Of a stretch of 8,849 nt of DNA, positions 1 through 6,610 are shown piece by piece. The notes beneath the pieces were generated by a model. The model was not told the origin of the DNA. It was given only the letters and a program-made list of their open reading frames with translations, and made no database searches. This DNA comes from JAULUH01 sp032111745 (GTDB lineage Bacteria; Chloroflexota; Anaerolineae; JAAEKA01). The stretch is from positions 1-8,849 of the forward strand of contig JAULUH010000423.1 of the NCBI GenBank assembly GCA_032111745.1. The letters run 5' to 3'. Position 1 is the stretch's first letter, and every line of letters begins with the position of its first letter. The translations under genes and the position numbers were made by a program.

Positions 1-76
1 CTAACAAATTCGCGGCCCCGTGTTAAGCAAAATCGCGTTCCGCCTGCCCTGGAACCAAAAACCCGCGACCAAAAAC

Positions 77-105
77 TGGACATATTGATGACTATGCTAT
101 ATGCT
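77..105 (+). promoter_or_regulatory. Probable sigma-70-type promoter of vapBC
   Basis: A TGGACA hexamer at 77-82 is followed after exactly 17 nt by TATGCT at 100-105, a good match to -35 and -10 boxes. The expected transcription start falls at about 112-113, which is the first base or two of the vapB start codon. No ribosome-binding site lies upstream of that ATG, which agrees with a leaderless transcript. The rest of 1-76 shows no gene; it contains A-rich stretches just upstream of the -35 box. The promoter is predicted by eye only. Confidence 0.5.
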
Positions 106-107
106 AT
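94..107 (+). repeat. Tandem ATGCTAT repeat over the -10 box, candidate antitoxin operator
   Basis: ATGCTAT occurs twice head to tail (94-100 and 101-107), overlapping the predicted -10 box at 100-105. Ribbon-helix-helix antitoxins such as the VapB encoded just downstream commonly bind short repeated sites over their own promoter, so this could be the autoregulatory operator. The repeats are seen directly; the operator role is inferred from position. Confidence 0.35.
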
Positions 108-112
108 GATGG

Positions 113-364
113 ATGAGAACAACCATTCGCCTTGACGATGACCTGTTGACTGAGGCGAAGCTCTATGCTGCCCGCTCGGGCAAGACACTCACTTCAGTGA
201 TCGAGGACGCTCTCCGGGAAGCCCTGGCCCGGCCACACCAGGCTGCCAGGCCCACGCCCATCCGCCTGACCACCGTGGCCGGCCGCGGCCTCCAGCCCAA
301 CGTTGACCTGGACGACTCGGCCGCTCTCCTGGCCCTGATGGAGACCTCCGCTGATCCTGCCTGA
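113..364 (+). CDS. vapB: VapB-family ribbon-helix-helix antitoxin
   Basis: This 83-residue protein is the antitoxin of a type II toxin-antitoxin pair. The N-terminal part (residues 1-40, beginning MRTTIRLDDDLLTEAK) has the beta-strand/helix/helix pattern of ribbon-helix-helix DNA-binding domains. The C-terminal part (residues 58-76, with GLQPNVDLDDSAALLALME) is the segment that in this family wraps around and inhibits the toxin. VapB usually binds its own promoter as a dimer, with stronger repression in complex with VapC. The ATG at 113 is the only in-frame start giving the full N-terminal strand; the in-frame ATG at 101 runs into TGA at once. There is no Shine-Dalgarno sequence, and the predicted promoter puts the transcript end at this ATG. 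The gene overlaps the proposed vapC start by 14 nt, indicating coupled translation. Confidence 0.9.
   Translation: MRTTIRLDDDLLTEAKLYAARSGKTLTSVIEDALREALARPHQAARPTPIRLTTVAGRGLQPNVDLDDSAALLALMETSADPA
340..343 (+). promoter_or_regulatory. Ribosome-binding site for vapC inside vapB
   Basis: GGAG at 340-343 lies 7 nt before the CTG at 351, an ideal Shine-Dalgarno distance. The GTG at 372 has no comparable site nearby. The spacing decides the vapC start in favour of CTG 351. Confidence 0.55.
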
Positions 365-779
365 CGTCAACGTGCTGGTCTATGCCCATCGGGAGGACGC
401 GCCGGGCCACGTCGCCTATCGACAATGGCTGGAAGCCGTGATCAACGGCGACCAGGCCTACGGATTGGCCGATCTGGTGCTGAGCGGCTTCGTGCGCGTC
501 GTGACCCACCCTCGGGTGTTCAACCCGCCGAGCACCATGGACCAGGCCCTGGCCTTCGCAGGTGAAGTCCGCAACCAGCCCAACTGCGTCCTCATCGCCC
601 CCGGGCCGCGCCACTGGGACATCTTCACCGGTCTTTGCCGCACTTCGGGCGTCAAGGGCAACCTGGTCCCCGATGCCTACCTGGCCGCCCTCGCCATCGA
701 ATCGGGCAGCGAGTGGATCACCACCGATCGAGACTACAGCCGCTTTCCTGGCCTCAAGTGGCGCTACCCCCTCGGCTGA
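351..779 (+). CDS. vapC: VapC-family PIN-domain RNase toxin (CTG start)
   Basis: A 142-residue PIN-domain ribonuclease, the toxin partner of the VapB just upstream; VapC toxins are Mg-dependent RNases, many of which cut tRNA or rRNA. The protein resembles the Mtu_PIN subfamily along its whole length: PDVNVLVYA at the N-terminus, FVRVVTHPRVF in the middle, PGPRHW, GNLVPDAYLAALA, then TTDRDYSRFPGLKW near the end. Catalytic acids visible are Asp5, Asp108 and Asp126 (with Asp128 close by). The position where other PIN domains carry a Glu reads LSGF, with Gly46; I recall this replacement in relatives. A GTG at 372 would remove Asp5, whereas CTG at 351 gives the standard N-terminus (initiator, I, L, P, D, V, N) and has GGAG 7 nt upstream, so I place the start there. 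The frame is closed by TGA at 336-338. It ends 18 nt from the convergent solute operon. Confidence 0.85.
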   Translation: MILPDVNVLVYAHREDAPGHVAYRQWLEAVINGDQAYGLADLVLSGFVRVVTHPRVFNPPSTMDQALAFAGEVRNQPNCVLIAPGPRHWDIFTGLCRTSGVKGNLVPDAYLAALAIESGSEWITTDRDYSRFPGLKWRYPLG

Positions 780-797
780 CGTTCGGATAGTTCTGGC

Positions 798-2573
798 TCA
801 CCTCAGCTCGGGGACGAGCCACATCGCCTGGTACGGACCCAGATCCACCGCCAGCCGTCCGCTCTGCGCCGCCACCCCGCCACCTCCAATCAGATCCAGC
901 CAGGACTTGCCACGGGTCAGCTCTCCAGGCAGGCTATCCATTGGCACGTCCACCAACTGGGCTTGGTTGGATACGTTCACCAGCACCAGCACCCCCGCGC
1001 CCTCCTCCGGGGTCAGCCGCAGCAGCACGAACATCTGCGGATGCAGTTCCAGCACCTGCTGCCGGCTTGCTGGATGGAAGGCCGCCTGCCCCTGCCGCCG
1101 GCGCAGCAGATGCCGGTAGCGGTCCAGCACCTGGCGGCTGCGCGATGTAGGGTCAGCTAGCACAGCCTCCAGCGCCGCCAGCTGGTGCTTCTCCCGATTG
1201 ATCGACCGCGCCCGCCCCGTGGCCGCCACACAGGCCTGGCAATTGCTGGCACCCAACAGGCTGTGCACGTAGATCCCCGGCACCCCCGCCAGCGACAGCA
1301 GGATCACCTGCGCGGCCAGGAAGCGCTGGATGTCCATCTCCTGGTCCGGCCGCGCAGGGTCGTTCAGGAAATCGTAGAGCGTGATGTTGAGCTCGTACAC
1401 GCTCCGGCTGCCGTTCGGGTTGTCCTTATAAGACACCCGGCCGCCGTGGGCCAGGGCCTGATCCACCAGGCCCTGGATCTCCCCTTCATTCAGGATATGG
1501 CGGGCAGGCAAAACCCCGATACCATCGTGTGAGGCGATGAAGTTGAAGAAGGTGGCGCCCCGTGCCGGCGCGGCCAGGCCGGCTGCCCACTGCGATAGCC
1601 GTTCGGCGCTGCCGGTCTGCAAGGCGTGCAAGACCAGGGGGGCCAGGGAGAAGTTGTAGACCAGCTGGGCCTCGTCCGTGCTGCCCCCAGGCAGCGGCTG
1701 GCCAAAGTAGCTGATGTTCTCGGCATGGGGTACGTTGGTCTCCGTGATCAGCATTACCCCCGGCGCCACGCTGTCCAGCACCGCCCGCCATAGCTTGACC
1801 ACCGCGTGGGCCTGGGGCAGGTGGATGCAGGCGGTGCCGACCTCCTTCCACAGATAGGCGATGGCGTCCAGGCGGATCAGCTCGGCGCCCTGCGCCACGT
1901 AGTGCAATAGGACATCCGTCATCTCCAGGAGCAGGCGCGGGCTGGCGTAGTTCAGATCGATCTGGTCGTCGCTAAAGGTGGTCCAGACATGTTGCAGTCC
2001 ACTGGCCGTCTCCACCGGCGTCAGCAGGGGCAGCGCCCGCGGCCGCACCACCATGGACAGGTCGGTGCCCGGATCGCCGGTGATGAAGTAGTCGCTATAG
2101 GGCTCGCGGCCGGCCAGGAAGCCCTCAAACCAGCTGCTGCGCCGCGAGACGTGGTTGACAACCGCATCCAGCATCAGCCGGTAGTTCCCGGCTATCACTG
2201 CGATGTCCTCCCACGTGCCCAGCCCGGAGTCGATCTGGCAGTAGTCCACCACGGAGAAGCCGTCGTCAGAAGTGTAGGGGAAGCAGGGCAGCAAATGTAC
2301 GCCGCTGATGGCGCCGCCCAGGCGCGCCCGGAGAAACTCGTGCAGCGTGCGCAAGGGCGGAACGCCGGGCTCCTGGAACTGGTCCCCGTAGGTGATCAGG
2401 ATCGCGTCGCGCTGGGTGAGGCGCTCTTCCGGGAGGCACACGTCCCGGCTCAATTCGGGATGCAGCTCCCGGAAGGCCGCCAGGCGCCGCGCCATTTCCG
2501 TCCAGGCTGCCTGCGCGGTCTGCTCGCCGTAGAGAAAAACCAGCTGGCTGCGGATACGATCCTCAGGACTCAT
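798..2573 (-). CDS. GH13 subfamily 18 phosphorylase, probable glucosylglycerate phosphorylase
   Basis: This 591-residue enzyme belongs to the sucrose-phosphorylase group of GH13. It most resembles glucosylglycerate phosphorylases (E. coli YcjM type), which convert glucosylglycerate and phosphate to glucose-1-phosphate and glycerate in the cytoplasm. Visible in order: strand HLLPCFPY (93-100), GFSVVDY (105-111), DAVVNH (136-141), nucleophile Asp236 in RLDAIAYLWKE, acid/base Glu278 in LITETNVPHAE, transition-state Asp350 in FIASHDGIG, then TGRARSINREK (452-462) and a beta domain to the end. HLPQAH after the nucleophile region is like glucosylglycerate phosphorylases as I recall them, rather than true sucrose phosphorylases. 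All catalytic residues are present. The ATG overlaps the phosphatase stop as ATGA, so translation is probably coupled; no strong ribosome site is seen. It is the last operon gene. Sucrose or glucosylglycerol as substrate cannot be excluded by eye. Confidence 0.85.
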   Translation of the reverse strand: MSPEDRIRSQLVFLYGEQTAQAAWTEMARRLAAFRELHPELSRDVCLPEERLTQRDAILITYGDQFQEPGVPPLRTLHEFLRARLGGAISGVHLLPCFPYTSDDGFSVVDYCQIDSGLGTWEDIAVIAGNYRLMLDAVVNHVSRRSSWFEGFLAGREPYSDYFITGDPGTDLSMVVRPRALPLLTPVETASGLQHVWTTFSDDQIDLNYASPRLLLEMTDVLLHYVAQGAELIRLDAIAYLWKEVGTACIHLPQAHAVVKLWRAVLDSVAPGVMLITETNVPHAENISYFGQPLPGGSTDEAQLVYNFSLAPLVLHALQTGSAERLSQWAAGLAAPARGATFFNFIASHDGIGVLPARHILNEGEIQGLVDQALAHGGRVSYKDNPNGSRSVYELNITLYDFLNDPARPDQEMDIQRFLAAQVILLSLAGVPGIYVHSLLGASNCQACVAATGRARSINREKHQLAALEAVLADPTSRSRQVLDRYRHLLRRRQGQAAFHPASRQQVLELHPQMFVLLRLTPEEGAGVLVLVNVSNQAQLVDVPMDSLPGELTRGKSWLDLIGGGGVAAQSGRLAVDLGPYQAMWLVPELR

Positions 2574-3409
2574 GGATCTGGCCTGCCGTCAGGGTGGGGG
2601 ATGATCTCGCCCGCGACCTGTTGCCAGCCCGCAGGCCCGACGCCAGGCACCCTGGTCACCACCAACCCAGGCGTGTCCTGCCAGGTGCTGTTGGGGCGCT
2701 GGACGAGATAGGCTCGGTCGACCGCGGCCAGCAGGGGCAGATCGTTGGCGCTATCGCCGATGCCGACCGTCACGATGTCCCCCAGCAGTCGTCGGAACAG
2801 TCCGTTGAGCACCCGCACCGCCTCACCTTTATGACTCTGCTGCGACGTGACCGTGTAAAAGCGGCCCCCGGACACGGCCACCAGGCCATCCCGGGCCAGC
2901 TCGCGCTTGAGCACCTCCACCTCCCGCGGCGATAACGGCGTCACGATCGTCTCGCTATACTCGCGCTGCCTAGCCCGCGCCGCCGCCATCGGCTCCAGCC
3001 CGGTGATCTCTGCTACCTCCGCCACGCTCAGATCGCCATAGCCCTGCACTGGTAGCCCCAGCCGGCCACAGGCCGCCGCCAGGGCCTGCCTGATCTGTCC
3101 GGCACCCACGCCCAGTACCATCACCCACGATCCAGTCACATCAGGCTCGCCCGGCAGCTCGAACGGGAAGTAGTCCACAGGTATGACGACGGCGCTACCA
3201 TTCTCCACGATGAACGGATCCGGGATGCCTAACACCTGTCTCAGCTCCTCCTGCTCCGCCCGCGTCTTCGACGAGCACAATACCACCGGCACGCCAAGCC
3301 CAACCAGCCGCCCCACCGCCGCCGCGCTCGCCGCATAGCCATACGTCTCCAGGTCCAGTAACGTCCCGTCGACGTCGGTGTAGATGATGGGTTGTGGGTC
3401 TCTGGTCAC
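2570..3409 (-). CDS. mpgP: Mannosyl-3-phosphoglycerate phosphatase family, HAD-IIB
   Basis: A 279-residue HAD phosphatase that removes the phosphate from mannosyl-3-phosphoglycerate (and, in several relatives, glucosyl-3-phosphoglycerate) to give the free solute. Motif I is YTDVDGTLLD with nucleophile Asp12 and Asp14. Motif II is LCSSKTRAE (Ser46/Ser47). ENGSA (69-73) and the cap region with REYSE (149-153) are typical of this family rather than of general Cof-type phosphatases. GRFYTVTS precedes motif III Lys194 (SHKG), and motif IV is GIGDSANDLPLL (Asp219, Asp223). Length is normal and no key residue is missing. The GTG start overlaps the GH38 stop as GTGA, and the 3' end overlaps the phosphorylase ATG by 4 nt, so a synthesis enzyme is translationally linked to a breakdown enzyme on each side. 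Whether the preferred substrate carries mannose, glucose or both sugars cannot be read from the sequence. Confidence 0.9.
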   Translation of the reverse strand: MTRDPQPIIYTDVDGTLLDLETYGYAASAAAVGRLVGLGVPVVLCSSKTRAEQEELRQVLGIPDPFIVENGSAVVIPVDYFPFELPGEPDVTGSWVMVLGVGAGQIRQALAAACGRLGLPVQGYGDLSVAEVAEITGLEPMAAARARQREYSETIVTPLSPREVEVLKRELARDGLVAVSGGRFYTVTSQQSHKGEAVRVLNGLFRRLLGDIVTVGIGDSANDLPLLAAVDRAYLVQRPNSTWQDTPGLVVTRVPGVGPAGWQQVAGEIIPHPDGRPDP

Positions 3410-6400
3410 CGCTCACCGCTCAGCCCTTCATAATAGTGTATCATAAACTCGCCCACCCGCTTACGCACCCGGGCCCAATTCAGCGACTCGCCGATGCCCT
3501 CCAGCTCGCGCTCGATCTGGTTGGTGACCAACAGCTGCTGGTTGAGCAGGGCAGAGATACGTGCCTCGTAGTGGTGCCGGGCCAGGGTGGCCTCACGGCC
3601 CTTCAGACGCTGCAGCTCGGCCAGCTGGCGGGCGTCCGGCTTGGACTGGCGCTCCAGCACCTCGTTCATTTCGTAGATCTCGCTGCGAATGGCCTGCAGC
3701 CCGGCGTTGAGCTGATCGGCGCGCTTCTGCTCGGCCTCGGCCTCCGCCGCAGTAAGCAGCGGCGGCATCGGCTGACCCTCCATGTCTGCATGCGGCATCA
3801 GTGGCGCTACCATGCGCGTGGCGTGTGACAGAAAATCGTAGATCAGCCGCGAGCGCGAGAGCTTGACCTTGATGGTCACGATCTCCTTGGATTTGGCCCT
3901 GATCTGCACCGTGCCCCCGGCCATGGGCAACTCGTGGATGGGCTCCTCGTTGAGGTTGGTGCGCCAGGCCTTCACCACCAGTCCGCCGATGCGCAGGTGG
4001 CCGATCGCCTCCTGGTCATAGGCGTTGTACAGCCGCAGGATCAGGCCATCCTGGGCCTCGGAGTGCTTCACAGCCGTCAGTTTCATCGAGCCCGCAGGCG
4101 CCTCTGTAGCCCAGGTCAGGAAGGACAGCTCCCCGGGCAGGCGGCCGGGATGGGCGCCGGTGCGCACGGCCCGCAGTTTCAAGGTGTGCCGGTCGGACTC
4201 GAACTGCGGGTTGGCCGTCCGCAGCGACGCCTCGTGGGGATAGATGCCGTACTCGAAGATCTGCACCCCCAGTCCCTGCGCCTCAGGGGTCAGGATATGC
4301 GGCCCCACATCGCCAGTGCGAGTCAGCAAGTCCGGCCGCGCCAGCCAGCCGACGCCGCGCAGCATGGTCAGAGCGATGGTAGGTCCCTCGGACAACACCT
4401 CGTATTCGTTGAGCCCGCGGCTGAACACGGTTATCCCGTGGCGGTTATCCACCAGGCTGATAAAGTTCTGGAAGGGATGCGAGTTGACCGGCACCGTGTA
4501 GCGCCCGGCCAGCATCAGCAGACGCAACTGCTCTGGCACCTGGGCATCGCCCGTATCCCCATCGATGGGGAAGGTGGCCGTGTCGAAAGGCATGCCGGCA
4601 TGGGAGTGGTCTGTCTCCATGCCAGTGGGGAAGAGCACGCGCAGCCGGTGATCCTTGACCAGGTTGTGGACGATGGTGCGCACCTCCACGTGGCACGCAT
4701 CCGCGGCCAGCTCCACAAAGCACACGATGGGCACCGGCCTGATCTCCTCGCTGCGCTTCTGGCGATCCTCGGACAGGCTGGCCGGCAGGTCGAGGCTGAT
4801 GTCGATACGGAAGCGGGCCAGCAGTGGCCCGGCAGCCTCCAGGGACACCTTCGCCTGCTGGCCCTGGCTGGTGATCAACCGATCCTCCAGCGGATAGGAG
4901 TAGTCGTAGGTATCTCCTGCATCGCCGCCGTCCTCGAAATAGCCCAGGTTCCCGTAGGTGCGGTCGCGTGCCTTGTCGTGCACGTCAATGGTGCCATTGT
5001 CGTTGATCTGCACCCGCAGGTGCTGGTTCTCCATCCACTGCTCGGTCTCCGATGCCGACACCGGCGGCGGCCCCACCACCTCCCCCCCGTCCGGCACGAC
5101 GTAGAAGATCTTGTAGCCAATAGATGGGATGTCCTCGGCCCAGAAGTAGAAGTCGGTCTTGACGCCGATGCGGCTTTGAACCTGGTAGGGCAACGCCTTG
5201 CCCTGGCCGTCCACCAGCGCATACTGGCCAGGCTCATGCTCGACATCCATGGATACCCCCATGACCTCGCTGCGCTGCCGCGACGATGGGTTGAACACCA
5301 CGATGCCAGGGCCACCTCCCATTTGGGTATCCACCGACTGGGCGATGCTGCGCAGGCTCTCCGTGGAGATGATCCTGGCCATGCGCGCGACGTCGTCGAA
5401 ACGCTCGCGCATATCCCGCGCGATGGGATCGATGCAACAGCCGCACAGGTCGTCGTGCGTGTGGTTGAGCAACAGTGTCTTCCATGACTTCTCGAAGCGT
5501 TCCGAGGGATAATCCGCGCCGTAGGCCCAGGCAAAGGTGCTGAACTTCTCCGCCCACCGCTCCAGCTCGCGCTGGCATTCGTTGTTCTGTTGGTTCAGGT
5601 AGCTGCGGCTGGAATAGACCCCCTTGAGCACGGGCGCGTAGCGGCCGCTATAGTGATAGCCCGTGAGCACCGGCAGCTCGGGCTGGCCCTCGCGTACCGC
5701 AGCCAGGTATTCAGGGGGCGTGCTCTGCACGGCGCGCAGCTCGGGGCCATGGGCTGCGTTGAAGGCCGCAATGATGGGCAGCACGTCGTCCGGCTCGGGC
5801 ACCTGCTCGTAGCCGTTCATCAGCAGCACGTTGGGCGTGGCCGCAAAGCGCTGCAGAGTCCTGGTATGGGATAGGATGCGCTCCTGCGCGATCTCGCGGG
5901 TCATGCCCAGCACCATGGCGTTGCGATAGCTGTCCAACAGATAGATCCCCAGCACACGCGTGCCGTCCGGTGCCTCCCACCAGAACTCGGTGCGTAGCTG
6001 GTCGGGCGGCATCTCCACCCCCCGCCACACGAACGCCCCCTGGATGCCGAAGCCCGCCAGGATCTGTGGCGCCTGCGCAATCTGGCCGAAGTTGTCCAGG
6101 AGCCAGGCCGCGGCCATGGGCGTGCCGTAGGCGCGCGCCATGCGATCGCCGATCAACAGGTTGCGCACCAACGCCTCGCCGCTGACCAGGCTCCAGTCAG
6201 GCTGTAGATAGGCCGGCCCGATCAACAGCTGCCCGGTGCCCACGAAGTGGCGGATATCCCGCTCACGCGCTGCAACCTCGTCGGGCGGCAGCTGAGCCAG
6301 GTAGTCCTCGATGATCAAGGTCTGGCCATCCAGCACGAACCGGTATTCGGGTTGCTCGGCCAGGCGGGCAAACAGGTTGCTGAAAAAGGGTAACAGCCAC

Positions 6401-6513
6401 CGGTTGGCATAGCGGGCGGTGAAGATCCACTCCCGGTCCCAGTGGTTGTGGGTGATCAGATGGATGGTGGTCGGGGGGATGTCGGGTTGGCTGTCGTTGG
6501 CTTTCCGGCTCAT
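3406..6513 (-). CDS. GH38 alpha-mannosidase, MngB (mannosylglycerate hydrolase)-like
   Basis: A 1035-residue GH38 retaining alpha-mannosidase. It most resembles bacterial MngB-type enzymes, which split mannosyl-glycerate-type substrates to mannose plus the acceptor. No signal peptide is seen, so it is cytoplasmic. The catalytic domain opens with ITHNHWDREW (20-29). Predicted zinc ligands are His24, Asp26, the nucleophile Asp140 (in LLDNFGQ) and His353 (in NHTHDD). VLDGQTLIIEDY (60-71) and the beta-domain segment with VEVRT and DHRLRVLFPTG also match MngB. Residues from about 904 onward form a predicted mostly helical, charged tail of about 130 residues, which would explain the length over E. 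coli MngB (about 880). I start at ATG 6513, not at the longer ATG at 6747, because AAAGGA lies 5 nt upstream and the extra 78 residues are low-complexity shadow of mpgS. In an operon otherwise building the solute, it is the likely mannose-removing step; the true substrate is open. Confidence 0.9.
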   Translation of the reverse strand: MSRKANDSQPDIPPTTIHLITHNHWDREWIFTARYANRWLLPFFSNLFARLAEQPEYRFVLDGQTLIIEDYLAQLPPDEVAARERDIRHFVGTGQLLIGPAYLQPDWSLVSGEALVRNLLIGDRMARAYGTPMAAAWLLDNFGQIAQAPQILAGFGIQGAFVWRGVEMPPDQLRTEFWWEAPDGTRVLGIYLLDSYRNAMVLGMTREIAQERILSHTRTLQRFAATPNVLLMNGYEQVPEPDDVLPIIAAFNAAHGPELRAVQSTPPEYLAAVREGQPELPVLTGYHYSGRYAPVLKGVYSSRSYLNQQNNECQRELERWAEKFSTFAWAYGADYPSERFEKSWKTLLLNHTHDDLCGCCIDPIARDMRERFDDVARMARIISTESLRSIAQSVDTQMGGGPGIVVFNPSSRQRSEVMGVSMDVEHEPGQYALVDGQGKALPYQVQSRIGVKTDFYFWAEDIPSIGYKIFYVVPDGGEVVGPPPVSASETEQWMENQHLRVQINDNGTIDVHDKARDRTYGNLGYFEDGGDAGDTYDYSYPLEDRLITSQGQQAKVSLEAAGPLLARFRIDISLDLPASLSEDRQKRSEEIRPVPIVCFVELAADACHVEVRTIVHNLVKDHRLRVLFPTGMETDHSHAGMPFDTATFPIDGDTGDAQVPEQLRLLMLAGRYTVPVNSHPFQNFISLVDNRHGITVFSRGLNEYEVLSEGPTIALTMLRGVGWLARPDLLTRTGDVGPHILTPEAQGLGVQIFEYGIYPHEASLRTANPQFESDRHTLKLRAVRTGAHPGRLPGELSFLTWATEAPAGSMKLTAVKHSEAQDGLILRLYNAYDQEAIGHLRIGGLVVKAWRTNLNEEPIHELPMAGGTVQIRAKSKEIVTIKVKLSRSRLIYDFLSHATRMVAPLMPHADMEGQPMPPLLTAAEAEAEQKRADQLNAGLQAIRSEIYEMNEVLERQSKPDARQLAELQRLKGREATLARHHYEARISALLNQQLLVTNQIERELEGIGESLNWARVRKRVGEFMIHYYEGLSGER

Positions 6514-6518
6514 TGGGT

Positions 6519-6524
6519 TCCTTT
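6519..6524 (-). promoter_or_regulatory. Ribosome-binding site of the GH38 gene
   Basis: On the minus strand AAAGGA ends 5 nt before the ATG at 6513-6511. It is a strong site and fixes the start of the GH38 gene well downstream of the longest open frame. Confidence 0.7.
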
Positions 6525-6540
6525 CCGATCTGCCTGGTCC

Positions 6541-6574
6541 GCAACCTGAGCCATGGCTGCACCAATCAGGTCGC
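6541..6574 (-). other. Intercistronic hairpin between mpgS and the GH38 gene
   Basis: In the 97-nt gap 6514-6610, the only long gap in the operon, minus-strand GCGACCTG (6574-6567) can pair with CAGGTTGC (6548-6541) as an 8-bp stem with one G-U pair and an 18-nt loop. The loop contains the 10-nt perfect palindrome AGCCATGGCT (6549-6558). No U-run follows, so it does not look like a standard terminator. It might set mRNA stability or the relative output of upstream and downstream genes. Pairing is directly visible; the function is speculative. Confidence 0.3.
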
Positions 6575-6610
6575 AGGTCTCGGCAGTTCACTGCGCTTGA
6601 CGCTGAGCGT

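Noticed and set aside
54..76. Direct repeat ACCAAAAAC (54-62 and 68-76) upstream of the vapB promoter
   Set aside because: Two short A-rich copies are not enough to claim a site; position next to the -35 box is noted, but chance or an UP-like A-rich stretch explains it.
372..374. GTG 372 as the vapC start
   Set aside because: It would delete the conserved first catalytic aspartate and the first beta strand, and has no ribosome site at a proper distance.
768..813. Possible bidirectional terminator between the convergent vapC and phosphorylase genes
   Set aside because: GCTGA (775-779) can pair with TCAGC (803-807), with CCCC and GGGG outside, but the stem is short and interrupted, the loop is 23 nt and there is no T-run on either side.
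562..1119. 185-codon plus-strand frame across vapC and the phosphorylase 3' end
   Set aside because: It runs through both real genes in shifted frames, and its Ser/Pro/Ala/Arg-rich composition is typical of frame shadows in GC-rich DNA.
1989..2711. 240-codon plus-strand open frame opposite the phosphorylase and phosphatase genes
   Set aside because: Same shadow character; both genes underneath have complete catalytic motifs.
3934..5487. 517-codon open frame on the plus strand opposite the GH38 gene
   Set aside because: It is antisense to a clearly real gene, its protein has no recognisable domain and is rich in His/Gln/Arg/Val in the way expected from reading GC-rich codons backwards, and no ribosome site supports it.
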